Assembly (NCBI GenBank): GCA_017871115.1 | Contig: JAFCIZ010000001.1 | Span: 3,763,501-3,827,500, forward strand | DNA length: 64,000 nucleotides | Direction of reading: 5' to 3' | From: Cunninghamella blakesleeana | Lineage: Eukaryota > Mucoromycota > Mucoromycetes > Mucorales > Cunninghamellaceae | Part shown: positions 37,384-48,500 of the stretch, in pieces | How positions within the stretch are numbered: the stretch's first letter is position 1 | Layout: every line of letters begins with the position of its first letter | Program-made: the position numbers and the translations under genes | Notes under the pieces: generated by a model | What the model was told of the DNA's origin: nothing | Database searches by the model: none | The model's input: only the letters and a program-made list of their open reading frames with translations

Positions 37384-40300
37384 TTACAAAATCCATCCAT
37401 CCAAATAATAATCAACTATATCAAGAAAATAATATTAATAAATATCACAACTATAATACACCAAATAACTCCAACATAAATACACGAAATTATAATACAA
37501 ATACTTACGTTCCACACAACATAATGGACAACCATAATGATTATTTATCAGCACAAAATCATTATTATCTTCAAAATATATTAGATAGTGATCAAGAAAT
37601 CAATGATTGTGATTTTAATGTTGCTGCAAATCCAAAACCACCAGTTGTTGAAAAAGCAATAAGAAAACCACGTACAAGGAAGACTATAGAAAAACCAAGT
37701 ACATCAGCAGCTGCTACAAAATCTATTCCACAACAAATACAACAGGATATTCGTGATCATACACATGTTCCACCACAAAATAATCCATTTTTCCAAAACG
37801 TATTTTCACAGCATCCAAATCAAGATGTAGCTGAACCTTCTAAATCAAATAATAATGATATGATGGAAGAAGTACAAGTAATAAATGATAAAAGGAAAAA
37901 AGTATCCATTCAAGAACCACCTGTTGATAAAAAGAAGAAGACACCAAAAAGGAAATCACAACCATTATCAATAAATTATAATATTTCTGAAGATATATTA
38001 CATCAAAAAGCTAATATTAATGTTGGTGACCTTATAACTATATCTGCTCCATTAAGAAGAGAATTGATTACAGCTTGTAGACAATCAAGAATAAAAAGAC
38101 CAATTGATAAAGGTAAAGAAAAAGATGTACAATTAAATTCTATTGATAATAGTGATGTTGTAACTACCGCTGCATATGCCGATATAATGGTGAATGATGT
38201 AAAGGTTACTGGATTAATTGATTGTGGAGCTGCAAGAGCTTGTATGTCCAGGGCAATGATGAAATCATTAGATCTAGAAATTGATGCACCATCTACAAGT
38301 ATTTTTGTAATGGGAAATGGTACTAAACAACCTGCACTAGGTGTAATTCATGATGTTCCTATTACTGTTGGTGAAGGATTAACTATACCAATTGATGTTG
38401 AAGTATTACCAAAGTGTTCACAACATATAGTGTTAGGTACTAGTTGGTTGGATCATGCACAAGCAGTAATTAACTTTAAAATAGGTACTTTAAAGGTGAC
38501 TTATAAACGTCGTACACAAGAAATTCCAATTACATATATAAAAACAAATGAACGTCCATATACATATCAACGTGTTACAAATGTTAAATATGAATTGGAA
38601 CAGCCACAAGGTGAAGAAGTAGCTGATAATCTATCAAATACTAGTGAATCTGAAGATGATACTGATTCTAATGATGAAGATTCGATTGATGACGAAGAAT
38701 CTACTGATAGTAATGAAGAAGATGCTGTACAAGATGATGAAGACTTTTATCTAATGGATGATCATGAAAAAAGTCCAGTAATCCAAACACGTCCAAATAA
38801 AGATGAAGGTACTATGATGATATTAAGTGGAAGTACTGGTTTATCAATACCACCTTATCATATTTGCCAAATCAATTATGCTATTGATGAAAATATAATT
38901 GTTCCATATTTTAAACGTCTTGACGAATTTTTGGACAAGCACGAAGACTTTGATGTAATCTTGGAAATTATAAATAAAACTGAAGACATGATGGAAATAC
39001 CGCCAAACAACATACTAGGTGAATTCATAAATAGGAAACAATTTCCAATACAAAAGGATCCATATGTCGAATATACTGGTTATGATTTTGAAGACCACTA
39101 TAGAGATTTACCACCTTCTCTGCTGGAAGATGATACTGAAGAAATTATTCTTGATCCTAATATAAAAGGAAAAATCCAAATGGGTGATATACCTGAAGAA
39201 TATAAAAAGAAGTTTTATAAATTAATACACCACTATCAAGATATCTTTGATTGGAATAATGATAAAATGGGAAAAACTACATTAATAGAACACGAAATAA
39301 TATTAAAAGAAAATACATTACCTATCAGACACAGACCATATAGATTGGGACCAAGTGAACAAGAATATTTGAAGAATGAATTAGACCGTCTTTGTGAATT
39401 GGGAATTATAAAACCTTCAAATTCTCCTTTTACTGCACCAATTATTTTAGTCAAAAAGAAGAATGGTGAATATCGTATGGTAGTTGACTATCGTAAACTG
39501 AATACACATACAAAAGTTGATTCATATCCACTACCACGTATTGATGATCTAATTGACGAACTTGGAAAATCAAAAATATTTTCTGCTTTGGATTTAAGAT
39601 CTGGTTTCCATCAAGTTCCATTAAAAGAATCAAGTAAAGAATTAACTGGCTTTACAACTAAATTTGGTACTTATCAATATGAAATGCTGCCAATGGGATT
39701 GGTGAATAGTCCTGCTACTTTCCAAAGATTAATTGATATCTGTTATAAAGATTTGCTGCATAGTAATCTAGTTGCATTTATTGATGATCTTAATGTACAT
39801 TCTAAAAACTTGGATCAACACCTAATTGACTTGGAAAGATTATTCGAATATACTAGAAGAGGTGGATTGGTGTTTAATATTGAAAAGTGTATATTCTTTA
39901 AAGATGAATTAAAATTTTTAGGCTACATAATAACTGCTGAAGGAATCAAGACTGATCCAGATAAAATTGCAAAGGTTAAAGATTATCCAATACCAAAAAC
40001 AATTAAACAAGTTAGAGGCTTCTTAGGTTTAGCTTCATATTACAGAAGATTTGTAAAAGGATTTGCTGCTACTGCTAGGCCATTACATGAGCAAACAAAA
40101 ACCAAAAAGAGAATACCATGGACAGAAGATACAACAAAAGCTTTTGAAAAATTAAAGGAAAATCTAATCAATGCTCCAATATTAAGAAGACCTGATTTTG
40201 ATAAACCATTCATTGTTGTATGCGATGCTTCACAACTAGGACTAGGTTCTATATTAACACAACTAGATGATGATGGTCGTGAACATCCTATAATATTTGC

Positions 40301-40580
40301 CAGTAGAGGATTGAAGAATAGTGAATTAAACTATGGTGCTACTAAATTAGAATGTCTTGCTTTGGTATGGAGTTTACAAATATTCAGACCGTATTTATTG
40401 GGAAAGAAGTTTACTGTTATATCTGATCATTCGCCGTTAAGATGGTTAATTGAATCACCAAAAGTTACTGGAATTGTTGCAAGATGGATCACATATTTAG
40501 CCGATTATGAATTTGAAATCAAATATAGAGCTGGAAGAAAACAAGAAGCTGCTGATTTTCTTTCAAGGCTAGGCTACTAA
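37335..40580 (+). CDS. pol: A2 Pol: protease, reverse transcriptase, RNase H
   Basis: Entered by -1 frameshift; 1069 residues follow the first in-frame TTG, plus 12 from the junction. Domains are as in A1: protease with LIDCGAARACMS, reverse transcriptase with VVDYRKLN and FIDDLNVHS, RNase H with VVCDASQLGLG, LECLALVW and ISDHSPLRW, ending ADFLSRLGY. It differs from A1 by scattered substitutions, for example Ser for Pro in LPKCSQHIV near the protease and Glu for Lys in RLCELGIIK. It is intact. Its role is cDNA synthesis and particle protein processing. Confidence 0.93.
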   Translation, partial: KKLNRAIVTDGQLGIPITKSIHPNNNQLYQENNINKYHNYNTPNNSNINTRNYNTNTYVPHNIMDNHNDYLSAQNHYYLQNILDSDQEINDCDFNVAANPKPPVVEKAIRKPRTRKTIEKPSTSAAATKSIPQQIQQDIRDHTHVPPQNNPFFQNVFSQHPNQDVAEPSKSNNNDMMEEVQVINDKRKKVSIQEPPVDKKKKTPKRKSQPLSINYNISEDILHQKANINVGDLITISAPLRRELITACRQSRIKRPIDKGKEKDVQLNSIDNSDVVTTAAYADIMVNDVKVTGLIDCGAARACMSRAMMKSLDLEIDAPSTSIFVMGNGTKQPALGVIHDVPITVGEGLTIPIDVEVLPKCSQHIVLGTSWLDHAQAVINFKIGTLKVTYKRRTQEIPITYIKTNERPYTYQRVTNVKYELEQPQGEEVADNLSNTSESEDDTDSNDEDSIDDEESTDSNEEDAVQDDEDFYLMDDHEKSPVIQTRPNKDEGTMMILSGSTGLSIPPYHICQINYAIDENIIVPYFKRLDEFLDKHEDFDVILEIINKTEDMMEIPPNNILGEFINRKQFPIQKDPYVEYTGYDFEDHYRDLPPSLLEDDTEEIILDPNIKGKIQMGDIPEEYKKKFYKLIHHYQDIFDWNNDKMGKTTLIEHEIILKENTLPIRHRPYRLGPSEQEYLKNELDRLCELGIIKPSNSPFTAPIILVKKKNGEYRMVVDYRKLNTHTKVDSYPLPRIDDLIDELGKSKIFSALDLRSGFHQVPLKESSKELTGFTTKFGTYQYEMLPMGLVNSPATFQRLIDICYKDLLHSNLVAFIDDLNVHSKNLDQHLIDLERLFEYTRRGGLVFNIEKCIFFKDELKFLGYIITAEGIKTDPDKIAKVKDYPIPKTIKQVRGFLGLASYYRRFVKGFAATARPLHEQTKTKKRIPWTEDTTKAFEKLKENLINAPILRRPDFDKPFIVVCDASQLGLGSILTQLDDDGREHPIIFASRGLKNSELNYGATKLECLALVWSLQIFRPYLLGKKFTVISDHSPLRWLIESPKVTGIVARWITYLADYEFEIKYRAGRKQEAADFLSRLGY

Positions 40581-40825
40581 AATAACAAAATGCATAAATA
40601 TAAATACATATATATAAAAAAAAAAAAAACAAAAAACAAAAACAAACAAAAACAAAAAAAAAAAATTCAATTACTTACTACTCGACCAAGTTTTGCTGAA
40701 GTCGTAAAAAGCTGCATACTTACATTGAAAATCGATCAACACTATTTATCAGTATTACTAAAATATTATTCAACAATATATTCAAGAATCTAAATACAAG
40801 AAATTTACAACAAATATCAGTAAAA
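40581..40825 (+). promoter_or_regulatory. A2 pol-int spacer with conserved hairpin
   Basis: 245 nt. The hairpin CGAC...GTCG lies at 40683-40704, followed by TAAAAAGCTG, as in A1. Poly-A lengths differ from A1, so pol and integrase are in different frames here. Confidence 0.65.
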
Positions 40826-42139
40826 ATGGAACAAAACAAAATTGATTTAATAAAAAATTATTTATCAACATTAAAATTACCTGACAACATCACCGATAAA
40901 GAAAAGAATTATTTACAAAAACATTCCCACAAATTTATCATACACAACAACGAATTGTACCGATATAATATTAACCTGCAGACGATAAGAAAAGTTTTGA
41001 ATAAAGATCAAGTGTCAGAAGCATTATATATGCATCATCAACATCCATTAGGAGGACATATGGGTTACCACAACACATTATTCAAACTTGCAAATCATTA
41101 TTATTGGGAAAATATGACAAAAGATGTACAGAATTACGTCAAGAAATGCAGTAGATGTCAAACTACAGGTCCTGCTAAACATAACGAATTATTACACCCT
41201 ATTCCAACAACATCCAAACCTTTCTTCCAATGGGCATTAGATGTCAAACATATTTCTACATCTAAAAATGGATATAGATATATAGTTGCAGGTATTGATT
41301 ATCTAACGAAATGGGTTGAAGCTCGTGCATTAAAATTCCAAACTGCAGCCGAAATAGCATTGTTTATTTATGAAGATATTATTTGTCGACACGGTGCGCC
41401 ACACATAATAATTACAGATAATGGAAAACCATTTATAGGTGGTTTAATTAAAAAGGTCTGCTTCCAATATAATATCCACCATAAAACTATAAGTGTTGGA
41501 AATTCGCAAGCAAACGGGTTGATAGAAAAGTTTAATTCCACATTAGGCGCTATTCTAAAAAAGTTAAACAATAAAGAAAAACAAGTATGGGATCAATATT
41601 TACCTTCCGTTCTATTTGCCTATCGTACTATCAAACAAAAATCAACAAATTATTCTCCTTTTTATTTAACTTACGGGCATGAAGCAAAAACACCTTATGA
41701 TTTATTTATGGATATACCAATAGAAGTAAATTCTGCAAGATTCCAATATCAGTTACACGTACGTGCTGCAAAAGAATTATTGTCACTAAAACAGATAAGA
41801 GAAGACGCTGCAGAATTTATAAAGAAATCCCAAAAGAATCAAAAGAAGGCCATTGACAAGAAGATTAATAATGAAAAGAAGGAATGGAAACCGCCTTTTA
41901 GAATTGGTGATATTGTTATGATGTATATTGGAAGAAAATCAAACTCTTGGGGTGGCAAAATATCAGATAACTGGAAAGGCAAATATATTGTTCATCAAAG
42001 TTTAGGTAAAGGTACTTATCTGATAAAAGAATTCAACGTGACCAATACCAAACTAAGAAGAATACACGGCAATAAATTGAAGTTGTTGCAGATGCCTGAC
42101 GTATTTTGGATTGACTTTGCTAAAAAGACAATCGTATAA
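40826..42139 (+). CDS. A2 integrase (separate ORF)
   Basis: 437 residues. Zinc-binding HHQHPLGGHMGYH and CSRCQ and the DDE residues (LDVKH, ITDNG, GLIEKFNS) are all present. One difference from A1 and A3 sits near the active site: FIGGLIKK instead of FIGELIKK, seven residues after the second catalytic Asp. Its effect is unknown. The C-terminal domain is complete. It has its own ATG and is not in the pol frame. The oligo-A run directly follows the stop. Confidence 0.93.
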   Translation: MEQNKIDLIKNYLSTLKLPDNITDKEKNYLQKHSHKFIIHNNELYRYNINLQTIRKVLNKDQVSEALYMHHQHPLGGHMGYHNTLFKLANHYYWENMTKDVQNYVKKCSRCQTTGPAKHNELLHPIPTTSKPFFQWALDVKHISTSKNGYRYIVAGIDYLTKWVEARALKFQTAAEIALFIYEDIICRHGAPHIIITDNGKPFIGGLIKKVCFQYNIHHKTISVGNSQANGLIEKFNSTLGAILKKLNNKEKQVWDQYLPSVLFAYRTIKQKSTNYSPFYLTYGHEAKTPYDLFMDIPIEVNSARFQYQLHVRAAKELLSLKQIREDAAEFIKKSQKNQKKAIDKKINNEKKEWKPPFRIGDIVMMYIGRKSNSWGGKISDNWKGKYIVHQSLGKGTYLIKEFNVTNTKLRRIHGNKLKLLQMPDVFWIDFAKKTIV

Positions 42140-42292
42140 AAAAAAAAAAAATTTTTATGGGAAAAAGAAAAAAAAAAAAAGAAAAACTTTATATATATAT
42201 TTAAAATTCCGAAAAAAAAAAAACTATAAATAAGGAAAATTTTGAAAAAAAAAAAAATTATAAATAATAATAATAACTTTTATCTCTTCAAC

Positions 42293-42910
42293 ATGAACAC
42301 TCTCTCAAATATCTTTGATTTAAACCTCGAAACCATGGATTGTGATTCTGGATATATGGCCGAAGCTATGGATACGAATCAAGATTTCTTAAATGAATTT
42401 TTGAAACAAGATATTGATAATCTTCTTAATATGGAAATAAACAATAGCGATACTTCCATGCCAAATGGTGATATGCAAATAATGAATAGCATCTTCACGC
42501 CTGAAATGATGCTATGGCTAAATAATGATTTTACGATGGAAGACCATTTAAAAATACAAATCAAGAACAATTTTAATAAGTTTGTTAACCTTTGTATCGC
42601 TGAATTGGACAACAAATGGAAAAAGGAAAATTTGTTAGACAATATTATCATTCCTGATGCCTTGCAATATATCCATGAAACGCTCAAGAAACCAAACACG
42701 CTTTCTGAAAAGAAAATTTATTATGGAAAAAGAAGAAAGATATTGGAAGAATTATTTCAAGGTCTGGGGTATCAAGATTTTAAAAATGAAATTATCAAAA
42801 AGACGAATGCCAAAGACAAGTGGACAAGAAAAGATGGAGGTCCATCTCATTCCTGGTGGGATGATGTTATGAAGTGGATTCGTTTGGATCACTTCAAAAA
42901 CGGTGTTTAA
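42293..42910 (+). CDS. A2 ORF4, unknown protein ending in the LTR
   Basis: 205 residues, identical to A1 ORF4 as far as I can see. I start it at MNTLSNIF, as in A1. The 17-codon upstream extension present here (KKKKIINNNNNF-like) is just the A-rich leader. Features are an acidic N-terminus, MMLWLNNDF, WKKENLLDNIIIP, the basic helix YGKRRKILEELF and a WW-containing tail. The last 15 codons plus stop overlap the 3' LTR. The function is not known. Conservation between two copies with scattered silent changes elsewhere suggests it is kept for a reason. Confidence 0.8.
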   Translation: MNTLSNIFDLNLETMDCDSGYMAEAMDTNQDFLNEFLKQDIDNLLNMEINNSDTSMPNGDMQIMNSIFTPEMMLWLNNDFTMEDHLKIQIKNNFNKFVNLCIAELDNKWKKENLLDNIIIPDALQYIHETLKKPNTLSEKKIYYGKRRKILEELFQGLGYQDFKNEIIKKTNAKDKWTRKDGGPSHSWWDDVMKWIRLDHFKNGV

Positions 42911-43497
42911 ATTTTAAACCTTATTTTATACTTTTACCTTTCATGGGAAGATAAAAAGTTTATATATTACTTTTACTTTCTCTTGGAAGATAAAAAGTTC
43001 TATACTTTTACCTTCTCTCAGAAGATAAAAAGTCAAACCTTATTTCTAAAAAATAGTATAAATACTCGACATTTTTATTTTTATTTTTGAAAAATCAGTT
43101 AATTTGAAATAAAGATTTATATATATTAAATTCTCTTAACTCATCTTTTTAGCTAAAGATTATATTTACTTTATATTAATATTGTTGATTACTATCCAAT
43201 ATTACTTTATATTATTTTATTATAATAATCGTTGATCTTTATCCGATATTATATTTATTTTATTTTAATTTTATTACTTTGTCTATATAATTGTTGATCT
43301 TTATCCAATTATATAATTTATTTTATTTTATTTTATTATTTTAATTTTATTTTAAATTATCAATCTAAACTAAGTTGTATCTACTTATAAAACAAGATAC
43401 TGGTGCTCACTGACAACTAAACTAAACTATAAAACTATCTACTTTCCAAAACTATAAAAGGAAATTCTATTTTTCAAACAACCAAAAATTTACACAA
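42865..43497 (+). repeat. A2 3' LTR (all but the last 2 bp)
   Basis: TGTTATGAAG to ACACAA. The terminal CA is displaced to 58666-58667 by the A3 insertion. The A3 target duplication ACAA is 43494-43497, repeated at 58662-58665. Confidence 0.92.
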
Positions 43498-44221
43498 TGT
43501 TATGGTATGGTTGAACTTATCATACCTAAATAATCCTAAAAATAATTTTTAAATATATTTTTAAACAAGTGTTTTTGCATATATAAATATATGCATATAT
43601 ATATATATTAACTTTATATTTTATCCAATAGTATTTCATAATTTTATATATATTTATTTATTTTATCTTTTATAACTTTATCAATTTATACTCCTCCTTG
43701 TTATAATGGTCTTTATAACTTACCTACCAATCTGGGTTTGAATTCAGATCATTTTTATATATAAAGGAGCGAAATTTTATTTTATTTGGAAAAATCAGTT
43801 AATACGAAGTTAATATTCAGTTAATTTGAAATAAAGATTTATATATATTAAATTCTCTTAACTCATCTTTTTAGCTAAAGATTATATTTACTTTATATTA
43901 ATATTGTTGATTACTATCCAATATTATTTTATATTATATTATTATAATAATCGTTGATCTTTATCCGATATTATATTTATTTTATTTTAATTTTATTATT
44001 TTGTCTATATAATTGTTGATCTTTATCCAATTATATAATTTATTTTATTTTATTTTATTATTTTATTTTTATTTTAAACTATCAATCTAAACTAAGTTGT
44101 ATCTACTTATAAAACAAGATACTGGTGCTCACTGACGACTAAACTAAACTACAAAACTATCTACTTTCCAAAACTATAAAAGGAAATTCTACTTTTCAAA
44201 CAACCCAAAATTTACACAACA
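43498..44221 (+). repeat. A3 5' LTR
   Basis: It starts TGTTATGGTATGG. The first 300 bp are unlike A1 and A2: no ACTTTT hairpins, but a GCATATATAAATATATGC palindrome near 43577-43594 and a tRNA-like segment at 43694-43769. From about 43790 on it is an A LTR, with the TGGTGCTCACTG block at 44123-44134. Confidence 0.9.
43694..43769 (+). other. tRNA-like relic in A3 U3 (repeated at 51177-51252)
   Basis: A 76-nt segment closed by CTCCTT and AAGGAG. It contains a 7-bp hairpin (GTTATAA with TTATAAC) and a second one (ATCTGG with TCAGAT) around GGTTTGAATTC, which resembles a Pol III B box. No clear anticodon arm is seen. It could be a decayed tRNA-derived sequence or chance. Confidence 0.35.
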
Positions 44222-44226
44222 TATTT

Positions 44227-44244
44227 TGGTGCTCACTGGCGGGG
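44227..44244 (+). other. A3 primer-binding site
   Basis: TGGTGCTCACTGGCGGGG, 5 nt after the LTR. Confidence 0.75.
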
Positions 44245-44397
44245 GATAATACTAAAAACCGGGGAAACACTAATTATCAAGGAATAACTAAATCTATAAA
44301 AGAATATAATCAAGAATACTTAAATTCAAGTTAAACAACTACTTTAAAAATATACAAACTTTATCATCCTATTTCAAAAACTTATCTTTATATTCCA

Positions 44398-45519
44398 ATG
44401 GAAAATCCACAAAAATCAAGTATCGAGCAAACCGCGTTGGAAAATCATGATCATCACCATGATCCTAACCTTGCTGCTAAGCTGAAGCTTAATCTTTTAA
44501 CTTTTTCAGGTTCTGATGACGAAGACTTTCGTTATTTTGAAAAGTCCTTGGAAAATTATTTTAAATTATCTAGAGTTGGTATGGATAGAAGGGCAATTAT
44601 CTTGAAGGTGCAACTGTCTGGTCCTGCTGAATTCTATTTTGAACAATTAGAACAAGATCCAAATATGGCTAATGACTATCAAAAATTGATGAATGCTTTA
44701 AGGGAAAAGTATGTCACCAAAGAATTGATATTATCATACGAAATTGCACTTGGTACCATTAAACAAGGCAATGATGAAAGACCAAAGAACTTTTTGGCAC
44801 GTATCCAAGAAATGGCAAGATTGGCACAATTAAAAGATGATCATATTATATTGATGAGATTCCGTGCTGGTTTAAAAGAAGAAATCAGAATGCACTGTAT
44901 GGATCAAGGTGCTGAAACATTGAATCAATGGTATAACTATGCTGAAAATTGGTGGAAGACAAGACACATACAATCATTACCATCTGTATGTAATCTTACT
45001 AATGCTAATAGATTTGCTGGAGGCCATAAAAAGAAGTCAAATAATAATTATGGTGATTATAATGGCAATACATCTTTAAATACTGCTGAACATGTTGATG
45101 GAGAATCTGCTTTGATGCAAAGACTTTTAGGTCACATGGAAAAATTAATAAACACCAAATTAGAAGACAAAAGAGGCTCGTACAATAACCAAAGAAACAA
45201 CAACAATAATAATCGTAACAACCAAACATATAATGGACCTAATAATTACAACAGAAATAATAATCAAAAATACAGAAATAATCAGTATAACAATTATCGT
45301 CAATATAATAATAATAATAATAACAACAATAATCATAATTATAACAATCAATATTTACCTGAAGATAATTATAACAACAGAGATTATTATTACCAAGGAA
45401 ATCAAATGCAGAATAATAATAATTATAATCCACAATATAACTATCCACAACAAAATAATTATAATAATCCACCAAATAATAATCAAAATAACACACCAGT
45501 TAATGGTTCAAAAAACTAA
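44398..45519 (+). CDS. gag: A3 Gag
   Basis: 373 residues, nearly the same core as A1 and A2 (small changes such as ALMQRLLGHMEK). The Asn/Tyr/Gln tail is intermediate in length. It lacks a CCHC motif. It ends TCA AAA AAC TAA. Like the others it should assemble the particle and be made in excess over Gag-Pol. Confidence 0.93.
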   Translation: MENPQKSSIEQTALENHDHHHDPNLAAKLKLNLLTFSGSDDEDFRYFEKSLENYFKLSRVGMDRRAIILKVQLSGPAEFYFEQLEQDPNMANDYQKLMNALREKYVTKELILSYEIALGTIKQGNDERPKNFLARIQEMARLAQLKDDHIILMRFRAGLKEEIRMHCMDQGAETLNQWYNYAENWWKTRHIQSLPSVCNLTNANRFAGGHKKKSNNNYGDYNGNTSLNTAEHVDGESALMQRLLGHMEKLINTKLEDKRGSYNNQRNNNNNNRNNQTYNGPNNYNRNNNQKYRNNQYNNYRQYNNNNNNNNNHNYNNQYLPEDNYNNRDYYYQGNQMQNNNNYNPQYNYPQQNNYNNPPNNNQNNTPVNGSKN

Positions 45520-45558
45520 ATAGGGCAATTGTTACAGATGGTCAATTGGGAATCCCTA
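45510..45558 (+). promoter_or_regulatory. -1 ribosomal frameshift signal, A3 gag-pol
   Basis: A_AAA_AAC at 45510-45516, stop at 45517-45519, then TAGGG-CAATTG (45521-45531) pairing with CAATTG (45543-45548) and CCCTA (45554-45558). Confidence 0.88.
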
Positions 45559-48500
45559 TTACAAAATCCATCCATCCAAATAATAATCAACTATATCAAG
45601 AAAATAATATTAATAAATATCACAACTATAATACACCAAATAATGACAACTTAAATACACGAAATTATAATCCCAATACTTACGTTCCACATAACATAAT
45701 GGACAACCATAATGATTATTTATCAGCACAAAATCATTATTATCTTCAAAATATATTAGATAGTGATCAAGAAATCAATGATTGTGATTTTAATGTTGCT
45801 GCAAATCCAAAACCACCAGTTGTTGAAAAAGCAATAAGAAAACCACGTACAAGGAAGACTATAGAAAAACCAAGTACATCAGCAGCTGCTACAAAATCTA
45901 TTCCACAACAAATACAACAAGATATTCGTGATCATACACATGTTCCACTACAAAATAATCCATTTTTTCAAAACGTATTTTCACAGCATCCAAATCAAGA
46001 TGTAACTGAACCTTCTAAATCAAATAATAATGATATGATGGAAGAAGTACAAGTAATAAATGATAAAAGGAAAAAAGTATCCATTCAAGAACCACCTGTT
46101 GATAAAAGGAAGAAGACACCAAAAAGGAAATCACAACCATTACCAATAAATTATAATATTTCTGAAGAGATACTACATCAAAAGGCTAATATTAATGTTG
46201 GTGATCTTATAACTATATCTGCTCCATTAAGAAGAGAATTGATTACAGCTTGTAGACAATCAAGAATAAAAAGACCAGCTGATAAAGGTAAGGAAAAAGA
46301 TGTACAACTAAATTCTATTGATAATAGTGATGTTGTAACTACCGCTGCATATGCCGATATAATGGTGAATGACGTAAAAGTTACTGGATTAATTGATTGT
46401 GGAGCTGCAAGAGCTTGTATGTCCAGAGCAATGATGAAATCATTAGATCTAGAAATTGATGCACCATCTACAAGTATTTTTGTAATGGGAAATGGTACTA
46501 AACAACCTGCACTAGGTGTAATTCATGATGTTCCTATTACTGTTAGTGAAGGATTAACTATACCAATTGATGTTGAAGTATTACCAAAGTGTCCACAACA
46601 TATAGTGTTAGGTACTAGTTGGTTGGATCATGCACAAGCAGTGATTAACTTTAAAACAGGTACTTTAAAGGTGACTTATAAACGCCGTACACAAGAAATT
46701 CCAATTACATATATAAAAACAAATGAACGTCCATATACATATCAACGTGTTACAAATGTTAAATACGAATTGGAACAGCCACAAGGTGAAGAAATAGCTG
46801 AAAATCTATCAAATACTAGTGAATCTGAAGATGATACTGATTCTAATGATGAAGATTCGATTGATGATGAAGAATCCACTGATAGTAATGAAGAAGATGC
46901 TGTACAAGATGATGAAGACTTTTATCTGATGGATGATCACGAAAAAAGTCCAGTAATCCAAACACGTCCAAATAAAGATGAAGGTACTATGATGATATTA
47001 AGTGGAAGTACTGGTTTATCAATACCACCTTATCATATTTGTCAAATCAACTATGCGATTGATGAAAATATAATTGTTCCATATTTTAAACGTCTTGACG
47101 AATTTTTGGACAAGCACGAAGACTTTGATGTAATCTTGGAAATTATAAATAAAACTGAAGACATGATGGAAATACCGCCAAACAACATACTAGGTGAATT
47201 CATAAATAGGAAACAATTTCCAATACAAAAGGATCCATATGTCGAATATACTGGTTATGATTTTGAGGACCACTATAGAGAATTACCACCTTCTCTGCTG
47301 GAAGATGATACTGAAGAAATTATTCTTGATCCTAATATAAAAGGAAAAATCCAAATGGGTGATATACCTGAAGAATATAAAAAGAAGTTTTATAAATTAA
47401 TACACCACTATCAAGATATCTTTGATTGGAATAATGATAAAATGGGAAAAACTACATTAATAGAACACGAAATAATATTAAAAGAAAATACATTACCTAT
47501 CAGACACAGACCATATAGATTGGGACCAAGTGAACAAGAATATTTGAAGAATGAATTAGACCGTCTTTGTGAAATGGGAATTATAAAACCTTCAAATTCT
47601 CCTTTTACTGCACCAATTATCTTAGTCAAAAAGAAGAATGGTGAATATCGTATGGTAGTTGACTATCGTAAACTGAATACACATACAAAAGTTGATTCAT
47701 ATCCGCTACCACGTATTGATGATTTAATTGACGAACTTGGAAAATCAAAAATATTTTCAGCTTTGGATTTAAGATCTGGTTTCCATCAAGTTCCATTAAA
47801 AGAATCAAGTAAAGAATTAACTGGCTTTACAACTAAATTTGGTACTTATCAATATGAAATGCTGCCAATGGGTTTGGTGAATAGTCCTGCTACTTTCCAA
47901 AGATTAATTGATATCTGTTATAAAGATTTGCTGCATAGTAATCTAGTTGCATTTATTGATGATCTTAATGTACATTCCAAAAACTTGGATCAACACCTAA
48001 TTGACTTGGAAAGATTATTCGAATACACTAGAAGAGGTGGATTGGTGTTTAATATTGAAAAGTGTATATTCTTTAAAGATGAATTAAAATTTTTAGGCTA
48101 CATAATAACTGCTGAAGGAATCAAGACTGATCCAGATAAAATTGCAAAGATTAAAGATTATCCAATACCAAAAACAATTAAACAAGTTAGAGGCTTCTTA
48201 GGTTTAGCTTCATATTACAGAAGATTTGTAAAAGGATTTGCTGCTACTGCTAGGCCATTACATGAGCAAACAAAAACCAAAAAGAGAATACCATGGACAG
48301 AAGATACAACAAAAGCTTTTGAAAAATTAAAGGAAAATCTAATCAATGCTCCAATATTAAGAAGACCTGATTTTGATAAACCATTCATTGTTGTATGCGA
48401 TGCTTCACAACTAGGACTAGGTTCTATATTAACACAACTAGATGATGATGGTCGTGAACATCCTATAATATTTGCCAGTAGAGGATTGAAGAATAGTGAA

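Noticed and set aside
40590..40793. A 67-residue Lys-rich ORF in the A2 spacer
   Set aside because: It depends on poly-A length and is not open in A1 or A3. It is a chance reading of the leader.
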